A program made the position numbers and the translations under genes. Below are positions 35,012 to 43,250 of a stretch of 64,000 bases of DNA, in pieces. The DNA is from Deltaproteobacteria bacterium (GTDB lineage Bacteria > Myxococcota > Kuafuiibacteriia > Kuafuiibacteriales > Kuafuiibacteriaceae), in NCBI GenBank assembly GCA_016713425.1, contig JADJPE010000005.1:2604001-2668000 (forward strand), in the 5' to 3' direction. The first letter of the stretch is position 1. Each line of letters begins with the position of its first letter. The notes under the pieces were generated by a model that saw only the letters and a program-made list of their open reading frames with translations, did not search any database and was not told the DNA's origin.

Positions 35012-36634
35012 TCAAAGAATGGTGAGGTGCGCACGAAGGCCCACCAGATGACTCACTTGTAAGGGATCGATCCGTGGGTGGTCCCGCCCCAGGACGAATC
35101 GGTAGAACAATGACACCGAGTCGTTGAAGGAGACACTTACGTCGGTCGTCCATCGAAATACCGGGTCGAATCTTTCACCATTCAAGAGCTGCCTCTTTCT
35201 TGCAAAGCCGTCGAAGACGGAGTCGATCCAGACCGCTTCGTCGGCGCGTATGGACGCGACCAAACTCGCCTCTGCTCCGTAGTCGCGCCGGTCATCGAGC
35301 TCTTGGAGCACGATCCGCGACGAGGTTTCGCTATCGACGTACCTTGCGCCGCGAAAATAGGCTTGGCGCGCGGCCGGTCCGGCGCGCGCGACGATCGAGA
35401 TCATCTCCGAGTCCCATAGCGTGATGCCCAACCCCACGGACTCTTGCAGGATGAGGGGCGAGAGTGACCGGGCGAGCCGAAGGGTGTCGCCCGACGAAAT
35501 CGTGCGCACGCCCGCCGTTGCCCCACGGTCGTTGAGCGTTTCAACCGTCAGGCTGCGGTCCGCGATGAATTCCGTATTGAAAAAACTCGTGCGCGCGTGG
35601 GCGCGGGCGTAGGGCCCGATCCGTCGACCGAGTCGAAAGTCGTAGCGGAGGTCGGCCTCGCCACTATCAAGAACCTTCTGGAGCGGAATACCTCGGCCGA
35701 TGCTGCTGCGAAGGCCGAGCCATGCCTCGCTCACGTGCAGTCCAAACGACACCAGGTGATCGCCCTGATCGTAGACGACCGAGGCCCGTGTGAAGGCGCC
35801 GATCTGAAGTGCTCGGCCACTCAGCTCGGAGATCTGGTGGCTCGCGTCGTTGAGGCCGACCTGGGCACCAAGCCGCCATCGAACGGTCCACGGTGTGCTC
35901 ACCAAGGTGGGCGGATCGTCCGCAATCTCCGTCCGGATGAGCGCATCGCCGTCGAGCACCATTCGGTAGCGCGCGGTTTCGCCTTCGTGAACGGACAGTG
36001 TCGTCGCCTGCGCGCTTCCCTTGCTCGTTTCCCAACCGAGCACCAGCGAGTATCGACCTTCCGGGAGCAGCCACGTCCGGGTTGACGACGCCGGAGAGAG
36101 CGCGGTCGCGCCACGCCGCGCCGGGCTTCGTTGTGCGAGCGCGCTCGATCGGTCCAACGCCACCAGCGTGTAGGGCGTCTTCACGAGCCGGCCGCGAAGG
36201 TCGACCGCATCGAGCTGGACGGCGCCATAAAACGGCGCCACCAGGCGCGTCTGCCCCGTCTCCACCCTCACGTTTTCACCTTGGTCCGGCTCGCCGCCCG
36301 AGAGGGTGACGCGGTAGACGCCCGGTGGGACGACGATCCGTTTTCCCGTGCGCCCGACCGCGACCCGTTGGCTTTCGCTCGACACGACGACCGGGGCTTC
36401 GAGACGGGAATCCGTCAGAGCAGGCACGAAGATCGCGCCCATCCCGATTCCGACGGGGGTCACGTCGAGGTCCAGCTGGTCTCGGTAGCGCCGAGAATCC
36501 GTGGCGTCTTCGGTCGTGTCAGTCCGGGCCAGTTGCGAGGCGAACAAGGACGCCGAGGTTGACAAGGACGGCGAGACCGACGCCGGGGCCGTCGCGGCGG
36601 CGAGCGCAAAAGCTATGGTCGTGAAGTGCAGCAT
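35012..36634 (-). CDS. Secreted protein with PEGA-like region and C-terminal barrel
   Basis: Protein of 540 aa with a signal peptide (MLHFTTIAFALAAATAPASV). Residues about 85-230 have PEGA-like beta repeats (VVPPGVYRVTLSGGE, LLPEGRYSLVLGWE). From about 260 it reads as beta-barrel strands to the terminal LRAHLTIL. Probably an outer-membrane protein with a periplasmic or surface part. No specific family recognised. Confidence 0.7.
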   Translation of the reverse strand: MLHFTTIAFALAAATAPASVSPSLSTSASLFASQLARTDTTEDATDSRRYRDQLDLDVTPVGIGMGAIFVPALTDSRLEAPVVVSSESQRVAVGRTGKRIVVPPGVYRVTLSGGEPDQGENVRVETGQTRLVAPFYGAVQLDAVDLRGRLVKTPYTLVALDRSSALAQRSPARRGATALSPASSTRTWLLPEGRYSLVLGWETSKGSAQATTLSVHEGETARYRMVLDGDALIRTEIADDPPTLVSTPWTVRWRLGAQVGLNDASHQISELSGRALQIGAFTRASVVYDQGDHLVSFGLHVSEAWLGLRSSIGRGIPLQKVLDSGEADLRYDFRLGRRIGPYARAHARTSFFNTEFIADRSLTVETLNDRGATAGVRTISSGDTLRLARSLSPLILQESVGLGITLWDSEMISIVARAGPAARQAYFRGARYVDSETSSRIVLQELDDRRDYGAEASLVASIRADEAVWIDSVFDGFARKRQLLNGERFDPVFRWTTDVSVSFNDSVSLFYRFVLGRDHPRIDPLQVSHLVGLRAHLTIL

Positions 36635-36673
36635 GAGGCCTCCGGGATCCGAGCATGAGTTCGAGGGCGTGTT

Positions 36674-37156
36674 TCATTGCACGCGCGGCAGCTTCTCCTC
36701 GGGCGGTTCGACGGCCTCCTGGTCCTCTTCGAAGTACAGATCGAGCACGTCGATGTTGACCTCCTTGACGACGAGTCCCGTCATTTCTTTGATGCGTTTC
36801 GTAAGATTATTGCGCACGCTCTCGGCGATTCGCGGAATGCTCTCGCCGTAGTTCGTAATCACGCGGACGTCGATCGCGCACTCGATCTGACCGACCTCGA
36901 CCTTTACACCGAGATCGATGGACTCTTTGCCACCGAGCGCAGACTTGGCCATGTTGCTGAGCGTCTGGGACGCGCCGTACGGCACGAGCGAATGCACGCC
37001 CCGGACTTCGCGGACCGCCAAGCCGGATATCTTGGCCACCACTTCCTCGCTGACTCTTGTCTCGCCGCCGTCCCCTTTGAGCACCAATCCGTCTCGGACC
37101 CCGATGCGCGCTTTCGGCTCGTCGATCTGTTCCTTCTTCTGAGCTGCGGTGTTCAC
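36674..37156 (-). CDS. Asp23/Gls24 family envelope-stress protein
   Basis: Protein of 160 aa, GTG start, with the Asp23 domain: GETRVSEEVVAKISGLAVREVRGV, LGVKVEVGQIECAIDVRVIT, YGESIPRIAESVRNNLTKRI and MTGLVVKEVNIDV. Asp23 proteins coat the inner face of the membrane under envelope stress in Gram-positive bacteria. An Asp23 gene heading an outer-membrane operon is unusual. AAGGG lies upstream. Confidence 0.9.
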   Translation of the reverse strand: MNTAAQKKEQIDEPKARIGVRDGLVLKGDGGETRVSEEVVAKISGLAVREVRGVHSLVPYGASQTLSNMAKSALGGKESIDLGVKVEVGQIECAIDVRVITNYGESIPRIAESVRNNLTKRIKEMTGLVVKEVNIDVLDLYFEEDQEAVEPPEEKLPRVQ

Positions 37157-37203
37157 TTGAAGTACCCTTTCTTGGCTTGCGCCTCTGCTTTCACGGTTTG
37201 GCT

Positions 37204-37220
37204 TGCGCCAAGCGTGCCAG
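37204..37220 (-). promoter_or_regulatory. Sigma54-like site of the Asp23 operon
   Basis: CTGGCACGCTTGGCGCA on the minus strand has a perfect -24 box (CTGGCACG) and GG-N10-GC; the -12 box is GCGCA instead of TTGCA. It lies about 48 nt before the GTG. Confidence 0.4.
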
Positions 37221-37364
37221 CTCCTACCAACTGCGTAATCGTCTCGAATAGACGCCGACGTTTGCCGGACAACAGACTTGGCGATTCGGGTTACAACCCC
37301 ACGAACCCCGGATGTTTGCGCGCGACATTCGCCGCTTTGCGAAGAGGTCCGCGGTCTGTCCAAG

Positions 37365-37841
37365 CTATGTACCCATACTTGACTCGCATAAAAACAAGTC
37401 GAGATGTCCATGAACGGGTTCCAAGGCCGAGCTTCCGCGCAACACCCGCAAGGACACGCCGCGGAGAGCACTCGGGTCAGAAAGTGCCGGTTCCAAGGCC
37501 GAGCTTCCGCGCAGCGCCCGCAAGCGCCTTGTGGGAGCGTCGCAACGCCGGGTCCGCCGCTCCCCCATCAAGATGACTGGCCCATCCATCAAATCGAACG
37601 ACCACGCCCGGTACTGCCTCAACTCGTTTGACCGAGTCGTTCGCGTCCCTGCGGCCTCGTCGATTTTCTCGCCCGCCTTTTCGAAGGGGCCGTCCTTCTC
37701 GAAGGCGTCGCCGACCCTTTCTCCGGCCCCCTCGACCTGCTCTGCCGCTTGTTCCAGCGACCCCTCGTTTGCCGGACATGCCGAGACCGCGGACCCGAGG
37801 ACGATCAGTGCGCAGGCCAACCCTGTCTTTGGCGAGTACAT
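37365..37841 (-). CDS. Small lipoprotein with extended, repeat-bearing tail
   Basis: Residues 1-65 match the lipoprotein at 8429-8647: signal MYSPKTGLACALIVLGSAVSAC, then EQAAEQVEGAGERVGDAFEKDGPFEKAGEKIDEA. The frame continues 90 residues further than the paralogue, through a low-complexity tail made by a 72-bp-spaced direct repeat. The tail is probably a lost stop codon or frame shift, not a domain. The ATG is 14 nt after a sigma54-like element. Confidence 0.7.
   Translation of the reverse strand: MYSPKTGLACALIVLGSAVSACPANEGSLEQAAEQVEGAGERVGDAFEKDGPFEKAGEKIDEAAGTRTTRSNELRQYRAWSFDLMDGPVILMGERRTRRCDAPTRRLRALRGSSALEPALSDPSALRGVSLRVLRGSSALEPVHGHLDLFLCESSMGT
37417..37523 (-). repeat. Direct repeat of about 35 bp, spaced 72 bp
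   Basis: GGTTCCAAGGCCGAGCTTCC plus about 15 bp occurs at 37417 and 37489. Read on the minus strand it gives LRGSSALEP twice. Confidence 0.88.
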
Positions 37842-37854
37842 GAACCTCGTTTGC

Positions 37855-37871
37855 TGCAAAGGCGAAGCCGC
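37855..37871 (-). promoter_or_regulatory. Sigma54-like element of the second lipoprotein
   Basis: GCGGCTTCGCCTTTGCA, with GG-N10-GC and TTGCA, ends 14 nt before the ATG, exactly as in the 8.6-kb paralogue. Confidence 0.35.
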
Positions 37872-37925
37872 GCCGAGGGCCGGCACAGATACTGCTGTGG
37901 ATCGTCGCGAGAAGGAGTCAAGACC

Positions 37926-38082
37926 ATGCCTTGGACGATCGCGGTGGTTCTCGTCTACTGTGGGCGCTAGGTTTGCAACTTCGTACACCCTCGGCTGTCT
38001 CATTCACATTCTGCTCGCAGCGGCCATCGTCACGGTGCTGTTCCGAGTCATTCAGGGGCGTCGAGCGTTGGGTGACGGATAG
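37926..38082 (+). pseudogene. lmo0937-type small membrane protein with two frameshifts
   Basis: The pieces MPWTIAVVLV, LWALG and ATSYTLGCLIHILLAAAIVT, ending LFRVIQGRRALGDG, are in three frames and together give the standard 50-residue lmo0937-family protein. Two single-base losses (near 37957 and 37973) explain it. Either a decayed gene or sequencing error. Confidence 0.75.
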
Positions 38083-38109
38083 CCTTCTTGTCACGATTTT
38101 GAACGCCCT

Positions 38110-38457
38110 TCACTGGCTGACAAAGCCAAAACATGAAGGGGCAGCGTCGAGCACCATGCAGGGCCAAAACTCTGCGCATGCTTTGTCGACGCATTCGCCG
38201 ATTCTGTCGTTGGCCGCAGCCTGGTGCTCGTTGCCGCAATTATTTTCGATCGAGTTCCGGCAGCTGGTGACACAACCACTCCTCTCGTCGCTGGTTGGGG
38301 CCTGGTTGGCGCAGGCGTACTTCTTGCCGCAGTAGTCCCCGCACACGACCTCGGAATTGATGTTGTCGACCGCCCCACAGCCCATCAGTTCGATGGGGAG
38401 CATCGCCAACGCGACCAATGCGGCGAGGCTTGTGTATCTTTTCATGAGCTTGATCAT
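38110..38457 (-). CDS. Cysteine-rich lipoprotein
   Basis: Protein of 115 aa with lipobox ELMGC and eight more cysteines after it (VVCGDYCGKKYAC, SGCVTSCRN, NNCG, CVDKACAEFWPCM, PSC), probably disulphide-linked in the periplasm. AAAGG lies 7 nt before the ATG at 38457; an internal Met at 38445 is an alternative. Family not recognised. The frame upstream runs into an OmpA remnant. Confidence 0.72.
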   Translation of the reverse strand: MIKLMKRYTSLAALVALAMLPIELMGCGAVDNINSEVVCGDYCGKKYACANQAPTSDERSGCVTSCRNSIENNCGNEHQAAANDRIGECVDKACAEFWPCMVLDAAPSCFGFVSQ

Positions 38458-38489
38458 GGGAGGACCTTTCTCGTTGGTGGATAGTTGTT

Positions 38490-38700
38490 TGTCGTTTTCG
38501 ATGATGATCTCGACCCGACGATTGTTGCCGCGGCCCTCGGCATCCGGCCGTCAACACTGGGAACCATAGGTCGCTTGGTTATGCACCTTGCGTGCCACCG
38601 AGAGGGGTGCTCGCCATGCCCCGAATGTTGATGAACCGATCGCGCGACAAGCTCCTTGCCGACGTGAGCGTCCGGTAGAGCGCCGAGAAATTCCGAGATC
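38490..38700 (-). pseudogene. Decayed OmpA C-terminal domain
   Basis: The minus frame just before the cysteine-rich lipoprotein reads EGRGNNRRVEIIIENDKQ, the typical end of an OmpA-family domain (compare EGRANNRRVEIIMAND at 42.3 kb). Upstream, broken frames keep a few similar residues. No intact gene. Confidence 0.5.
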
Positions 38701-38732
38701 GTGGACGTGGAGACGGACGACGATCCTGGTCC

Positions 38733-39189
38733 ATGACTTCGAAGAAGCAAAGGACAACCCGGGCTCGTCGTCGATGGTCGGAAGTAGAAGCACGCTCGAT
38801 GCTGTTGGCGCTTGAGCGAAGTGGCGAGTCGGTGGTCGCGTTCGCACGGTTGCAAGGCGTGAGTGCGCAGCGAGTCTATTGGTGGCGACAGCGGCTCGGA
38901 CCGACGGGAATTCGGACGAACGTCCCGGATAACATCAGCTTGGTACCGGTTCGCGTCCGATACGAGGACGCGCTTGGCCTTGAGCCCGAGGACCGGGATG
39001 CGCCGGCGATCGTGGTCCGGTCGCCGGTGAATACGGGCAGGTCCTTCGACGGCCTGCAACGAGGTCCGCGCAGTGCTTCGGAAGGACCCGCTGAGCGGAC
39101 ACATCTTCATCTTCTTCAACCGCAGGCGGACGATCGCCAAGATGATCGTCTGGACGCGAGGCGACTACACGATCGGAGCGAGGCGGCTA
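38733..39189 (+). mobile_element. IS66-type remnant: TnpA joined to TnpB pieces
   Basis: TnpA start (RRRWSEVEARSMLLALERSG, VSAQRVYWWRQRLG) then a TnpB core split by a frameshift (SPVNTGRSFDGL and DPLSGHIFIFFNRRRTIAKM). It belongs to a different IS66 lineage from the element at 25.8 kb. It runs into an IS91 fragment at 39190. Confidence 0.8.
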
Positions 39190-39303
39190 TCTTGAAAACG
39201 CTTTGGGCCAACGAGAGAAGGTCTCGATTCGTTGGGGCTGGGCATTCGACGAAACGGGGACCCTCTTCTTCGTTCGCGAAGACTCCGTCGAGAACGAGCA
39301 CAA
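39190..39303 (-). mobile_element. IS91-like fragment of 114 bp
   Basis: Nearly identical to 25536-25648 of copy B (transposase segment LVLDGVFANEEEGPRFVECP). Neither end coincides with an element end. Confidence 0.88.
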
Positions 39304-39436
39304 GAAGGACGAAAAAACATCTCGGGTGGTTGCATCGCGCAATCGTTCCGTTTGCGTTGGGGTGTAATCAAAATGGTAAGCCTATCCTTCAATTTGATGA
39401 GGCGGACAGATGGGCGTCGAAGCTGAATCGCACGCT

Positions 39437-39470
39437 GAATCGCACGCCTTATTGCTGATCGGGCCCTAAG
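39437..39470 (+). repeat. Left arm of a 34-bp inverted repeat around the hsp20 genes
   Basis: Matches the reverse complement of 41301-41334 at 30 of 34 positions, sharing TATTGCTGATCGGGCCCT. The arms lie 1.8 kb apart, enclosing the two hsp20 genes, the corA fragment and most of the IS66 relic. Could be ends of an unidentified mobile element. A 12-bp duplication (GCTGAATCGCAC) precedes it. Confidence 0.8.
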
Positions 39471-39472
39471 GC

Positions 39473-39489
39473 TTGGCGCAGAACTTGCT
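39473..39489 (+). promoter_or_regulatory. Sigma54-like promoter of the hsp20 pair
   Basis: TTGGCGCAGAACTTGCT fits TTGGC-N7-TTGCT with GG-N10-GC. It lies 3 bp inside the inverted repeat and about 118 bp before hsp20. Confidence 0.55.
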
Positions 39490-39606
39490 CAGGCTCACCA
39501 GCGGAGATGATGTTGAAACATGTCACCCCCCCATGCGGAACACGAGCATCTTGGGGTCCCGCGGCGGCGACAAACCGAGGTTCATAAGAGCCACAAGGAG
39601 AAGACG

Positions 39607-40062
39607 ATGTTGACACGATGGAACGATCTTTCACGGACGTTCGCCGCGCTCGAAGAGTTTCGGCGACATATCAACCGCGCCTTCGAGGAAACGGACTATC
39701 CTCGATGGTCACATCAGACTAATGCGCTGTCGGCGCGCAGCTGGCCGACGCTCAACCTGTACGATGAGGGAAACAAGCTGGTGCTGGACGCCGAGGTGCC
39801 CGGGCTTGCGGAACAAGACATCCAACTTTCGATCAACCAAAATGTCTTGTCGATCAGCGGCGAGCGCAAGGTGGAGGCTCCTGAAGGTTACGCAATCCAT
39901 CGACAGGAGCGCGGTGCCATCAATTTCGCCCGCAGTGTCTCGCTTCCGTGCCAAGTCGACACGGACAAGGTTGCGGCGCAGGTCAAAGACGGTCTGCTGA
40001 CTGTGACCATGGAGAAGTCCAAGGAAGCACAGCCCCGTCAAATCACAATCAAGGCCAGCTAG
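39607..40062 (+). CDS. hsp20: Hsp20 small heat-shock protein
   Basis: Chaperone of 151 aa with an alpha-crystallin domain (WPTLNLYDEGNKLVLDAEVPG to VAAQVKDGLLTVTMEK) and the C-terminal ITI motif that links dimers. AAGGAG lies 6 nt before the ATG. First of two hsp20 genes, 21 nt apart. Confidence 0.96.
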   Translation: MLTRWNDLSRTFAALEEFRRHINRAFEETDYPRWSHQTNALSARSWPTLNLYDEGNKLVLDAEVPGLAEQDIQLSINQNVLSISGERKVEAPEGYAIHRQERGAINFARSVSLPCQVDTDKVAAQVKDGLLTVTMEKSKEAQPRQITIKAS

Positions 40063-40083
40063 GGCGAGAGGATGGAGAAGACC

Positions 40084-40464
40084 ATGAATACCGAAATGAC
40101 CAAGAAGGGCGTCGACAAACCAGAGCTAGTGCAGCAACGAAACTGGAAGTCACCGCCATTTGACATTTACGAAAACAAGGACGATCTCCTTCTCATTGCG
40201 GATCTCCCAGGTGTCAAAACAGACCACATCAAGATCCACATGGACAAGAACGAGTTGACCATCGAAGGCCTGAGGACAGCGGTCAAGCACGATCATGTTT
40301 TGGCCGAAGAGTCTGAGGTTTGTGACTATCGACGGACGTTTGTCGTTCCGCCTGGAATCGATGAAGCGAAGATCAAAGCGGAGACCAAGTACGGCGTACT
40401 TCGGTTGCACCTACCCAAATCAGAAGCCATCAAACCAAGGCAGATCCAAGTCAAAGCCGGGTAG
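40084..40464 (+). CDS. Second Hsp20 small heat-shock protein
   Basis: Protein of 126 aa, alpha-crystallin domain (PFDIYENKDDLLLIADLPGV, RRTFVVPPGIDEAKIKAETKYGVLRLHLPK) and a C-terminal IQV. The ATG at 40084 is chosen because GGAGAAG lies just upstream; an ATG at 40072 would extend it by four residues. Paired Hsp20 proteins often form mixed oligomers. Confidence 0.95.
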   Translation: MNTEMTKKGVDKPELVQQRNWKSPPFDIYENKDDLLLIADLPGVKTDHIKIHMDKNELTIEGLRTAVKHDHVLAEESEVCDYRRTFVVPPGIDEAKIKAETKYGVLRLHLPKSEAIKPRQIQVKAG

Positions 40465-40582
40465 GAGCTGGCGAGGCATCAATTCGGGAGCGGAGCAATC
40501 GCGATGGAGCAATCTTTGAGCAGTTCGGGAGCAACCTGACGGATCCAGCTAGAAAGACAGGAAGCAACCAACGGGGAGTCCA

Positions 40583-40804
40583 ATGACCAAACGGCCGAGT
40601 CAGAAGCTCTCCATTGTCATTCCGAAGTTCAAACGAAGGAAAGCCAAGCGACCTTCGCCGGCCGCCGTACCAGGCACTCTCGTCGCTCACCCAGAGCTCC
40701 ACCCCCGACTATCGAGCGATACGTCTACAACGCCGAGAAGTTTTCGCGATCTGAGATTGAACCCAAAAATCTGACGGGTGTCCTTGCGGCTGTTCCCCAG
40801 AACC
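40583..40804 (+). pseudogene. corA: corA 5' fragment, frameshifted and cut by IS66
   Basis: Starts with a good GGGGAG site and ATG. The N-terminus ends in PGTLVAHPELHP, then in the next frame PTIERYVYNAEKFSRSEIEP and NLTGVLAAVPQN, together the start of a CorA Mg2+ transporter. The shift is at a run of five C (near 40703). The gene stops at the IS66 end at 40805. Confidence 0.72.
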
Positions 40805-41463
40805 GTAACTGACCGGTCCGCCACGTTCGCTCGTGGTGCATGACATCCAGCACGGTTCGTGGCATCTGCCCTGGTTTCGTGGGCGCGGCACCTTCCTGAC
40901 CTCTGACGCGATGGCCAGGTCTACGCTCGGGGCACGCCGCATGGAGCATCGACGTCGGACGCGCTCCGCGGCAACCTCGCTCGGTGGCCGGCTCGAACGA
41001 ACGAACGAAATCCTGTCCAAGATACTCCAAGCCGAGATCGAGGTCGCAGCGCGCCGATCGACGTCCCATCGTGGCGACGCACCGCGCGGAAGAAGATGTG
41101 ACCCACATCGGAGATGAACACGAACACGTGCCAGTTGATCGTGCCTCCGGATACGCGCACGGGTGCTGACGTGGCGTCGGTGGCGTCGGTGGCGTCGGTG
41201 GCGTCGGTGGCGTCGGTGGCGAGCATGAAGGAGTCGGAGATATCGACGCGGCATGCATGGCCGAGACGATCGGCGCGAGCTTCAACGCGCCGTACTCACA
41301 CTAAGGGCCCGATCAGCAATATGGTGTGCAATTCTCGCGAATCGGGCCGTAATCCACGCTCTGGCCACTGCGCTGCCAGCGGTCGACGATGCTACGCCAC
41401 TCCATGGCGGTCCGGCGGGGTTCGATGATTTCGCTTCCGCATGCGCGCGCGGTACGCGATCTG
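40805..41463 (-). mobile_element. IS66 relic, internally deleted copy of the 25.8-kb element
   Basis: Begins with the same inverted repeat GTAACTGACCGGTCCGC (40805-40821), then the passenger start, a middle piece of tnpC and the tnpA start, in inverted orientation relative to the full element; 34-bp repeat DNA lies between the tnpC and tnpA pieces. The last 50 bp are missing. A GTGGCGTCG unit, single in the full element, is repeated about five times (41170-41220), and an ACGA unit is expanded at about 40998. Confidence 0.88.
41301..41334 (-). repeat. Right arm of the 34-bp inverted repeat
   Basis: Partner of 39437-39470, 30 of 34 positions paired. It lies inside the IS66 relic region, between its tnpC and tnpA pieces. 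Confidence 0.8.
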
Positions 41464-41598
41464 CGAGGAGTTGTTCGACGTGATCTCGGGCGTCGAGGCA
41501 TTCTCGAAAGGAAGCGCGCTCACCACGGAGACACGCAGAGGCGGCACATCATGACGCCGCAAATCGAGCCCCGCGATTTCTGCGTTCCCGAGGGGGCA
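41464..41598 (+). repeat. Duplicate of the atpG tail
   Basis: About 135 bp matching 20598-20730, fused to the broken end of the IS66 relic. After the atpG stop the ATGA frame reads MTPQIEPRDFCVPEG, then leaves recognisable coding. This copy is probably closer to the ancestral operon end. Confidence 0.88.
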
Positions 41599-41613
41599 TC
41601 AGAATCAATCTCG

Positions 41614-41874
41614 TTACGACGCGTTCCCGTTCCTCCCAAGCGCGTGATACATGAACAGCACGAGCGAGGAGCCAACGACGGCGACAAAGATGCTCCAAAG
41701 ATTGAGGCCTGTCACCCCAACCCAGCCAAAGAGGTGGAATGCGGCACCTCCAACGACCGCTCCGACGACGCCCAGTATAAGATCGACGACGAGCCCCTTG
41801 CCGCTGCCGGCAAACAGCCGGCTGGCGATGAACCCGGAGATAAGTCCGAGCACGATCCATGCGATTATCGACAT
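41614..41874 (-). CDS. GlsB/YeaQ/YmgE-type stress membrane protein
   Basis: Protein of 86 aa with three spans and the family glycine pattern (IAWIVLGLISGFIASRL, ILGVVGAVVGGAAFHLFGW). These small proteins are induced by envelope and acid stress. Last gene of the operon 43893-41614. Confidence 0.9.
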   Translation of the reverse strand: MSIIAWIVLGLISGFIASRLFAGSGKGLVVDLILGVVGAVVGGAAFHLFGWVGVTGLNLWSIFVAVVGSSLVLFMYHALGRNGNAS

Positions 41875-41898
41875 TTGGATATTTCCTTTCTTTCACGA

Positions 41899-42270
41899 TC
41901 AGGTGTCTGAGTTCTTGCGCCTTGCTTCTGTTGTTCTCTTCAGTGCATCCTTGGCCGTCGCGGTCGCCCGCTCAGCCGCGTCGATGATTCTGTGTCCGGC
42001 GTGCTCAACCGCCTCGCTTGCCTTGTGCACGGCGTGCTTCACCGCTTCGCCCACGTCTTCCTTCGCGCGGTCAGCCTTGTCGATGGTCGCTTGCTTTTCG
42101 CTCGTCAGAGATTCGGTGACATTGGTCGCCACGCGTTTGGCGTCGGCGGCGGCCAACTTCAGAATTTCCTTTCCATCGTGCGCGCTCGTCCGCAGATGCT
42201 TTGCAGCATCGTCCACTCCTTCTTTGGCCGTCTTTACGGCGGCACGCACTTCTTTCTTCAGCTTGGTCAT
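41899..42270 (-). CDS. Charged helical stress protein (LEA/apolipoprotein-like)
   Basis: Protein of 123 aa, almost all amphipathic helix, rich in A, K, E and D (KEVRAAVKTAKEGVDDAAKHL, VGEAVKHAVHKASEAVEHAGH). No signal peptide. Resembles late-embryogenesis-abundant or coiled-coil proteins by composition only. Lies 24 nt before the GlsB-type gene and 43 nt after OmpA. Confidence 0.72.
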   Translation of the reverse strand: MTKLKKEVRAAVKTAKEGVDDAAKHLRTSAHDGKEILKLAAADAKRVATNVTESLTSEKQATIDKADRAKEDVGEAVKHAVHKASEAVEHAGHRIIDAAERATATAKDALKRTTEARRKNSDT

Positions 42271-42313
42271 GGGGTGCCTCGTTCTTTGGTTCTCAATGTC
42301 AACCACACATCGA

Positions 42314-43204
42314 CTACGGATTGGAAGCGGACGCATCGTTGGCCATGATGATCTCGACCCGACGATTGTTTGCACGTCCTTCATTGCTTTTGTTGTCAGC
42401 GACGGGACGTGACTCACCGAATCCGTGGGTTTGGATGCGATCTGCGCTGCAATGGTGCTGCACGAGATAGTCGCGGACGGCGTCCGCACGACGCTGCGAC
42501 AGTTCTATGTTGTGACCTTCGGATCCGCGCGAATCCGTGTGCCCCTCGATCGTGATGTTGCGGTCGTCGCTCGCAAGCAACACCTCGACAACTTGGTCGA
42601 GTCGCGCGAGCGCCGCAGGGAGCAAGGAGGCCTGGTTGGACCGAAACAGCATACTACCCGAAAGCGTGATCACCACGCCGCGACTGTCCCGACTGACGCC
42701 GGCCATGTTCGCCAAAGCCGCCTGAGCGACAGCCGCTCGATCATCCGCATCGGCGCGCGCCTCTTGCTCGTCCAAGAGCTGTTCCGCCGTCGCCTGGTTG
42801 GTTCGTTCAGAGACGGCAAGCGCTTGTCGCGTTTGCTCCAAATCTTTTCTTGTCTGTTGTACCGCCACATTTTGCGTCTTTTGATAGGCCTCCTCTGACC
42901 TCGCTTTTCCGTGCTGCTCGAGGGAGATGGAAGCTGTGACCTCGGCGATCTGCGCCCTGCGCTCCGCGACATACGCGAGATCTCGCGTGCGATATGAATT
43001 GGGGTCTTCTTGGAACGATCGCTCAGCGACGGTGAGCGCCTGGCTCGCCACGTGGAGATCGGCCGGTGCCATCCGAGCCGCGGGTCCTTTGCTTGCTCGC
43101 TGGTATGCTTCGCGGGCCCCGACGAGCTCCGCAGGGGCGGTTGCAGCGCAACCGACGAAAAATCCGGCGCATGAGATGGTTGCGAGAACATGTCTGGTAA
43201 TCAT
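42314..43204 (-). CDS. OmpA-family lipoprotein with DUF4398 region
   Basis: Protein of 296 aa, lipobox FVGCAA (Cys19). Residues 25-175 hold DUF4398-like and coiled-coil helices. The C-terminal OmpA domain (SGSMLFRSNQASLLPAALAR, IEGHTDSRGSEGHNIELSQR, GFGESRPVADN, EGRANNRRVEI) binds peptidoglycan. GGAGAG lies before the ATG. Confidence 0.92.
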   Translation of the reverse strand: MITRHVLATISCAGFFVGCAATAPAELVGAREAYQRASKGPAARMAPADLHVASQALTVAERSFQEDPNSYRTRDLAYVAERRAQIAEVTASISLEQHGKARSEEAYQKTQNVAVQQTRKDLEQTRQALAVSERTNQATAEQLLDEQEARADADDRAAVAQAALANMAGVSRDSRGVVITLSGSMLFRSNQASLLPAALARLDQVVEVLLASDDRNITIEGHTDSRGSEGHNIELSQRRADAVRDYLVQHHCSADRIQTHGFGESRPVADNKSNEGRANNRRVEIIMANDASASNP

Positions 43205-43250
43205 TTGACTCTCCTTTGGGTGATGGGGGCGGGTTGATGCATTCGGTACA

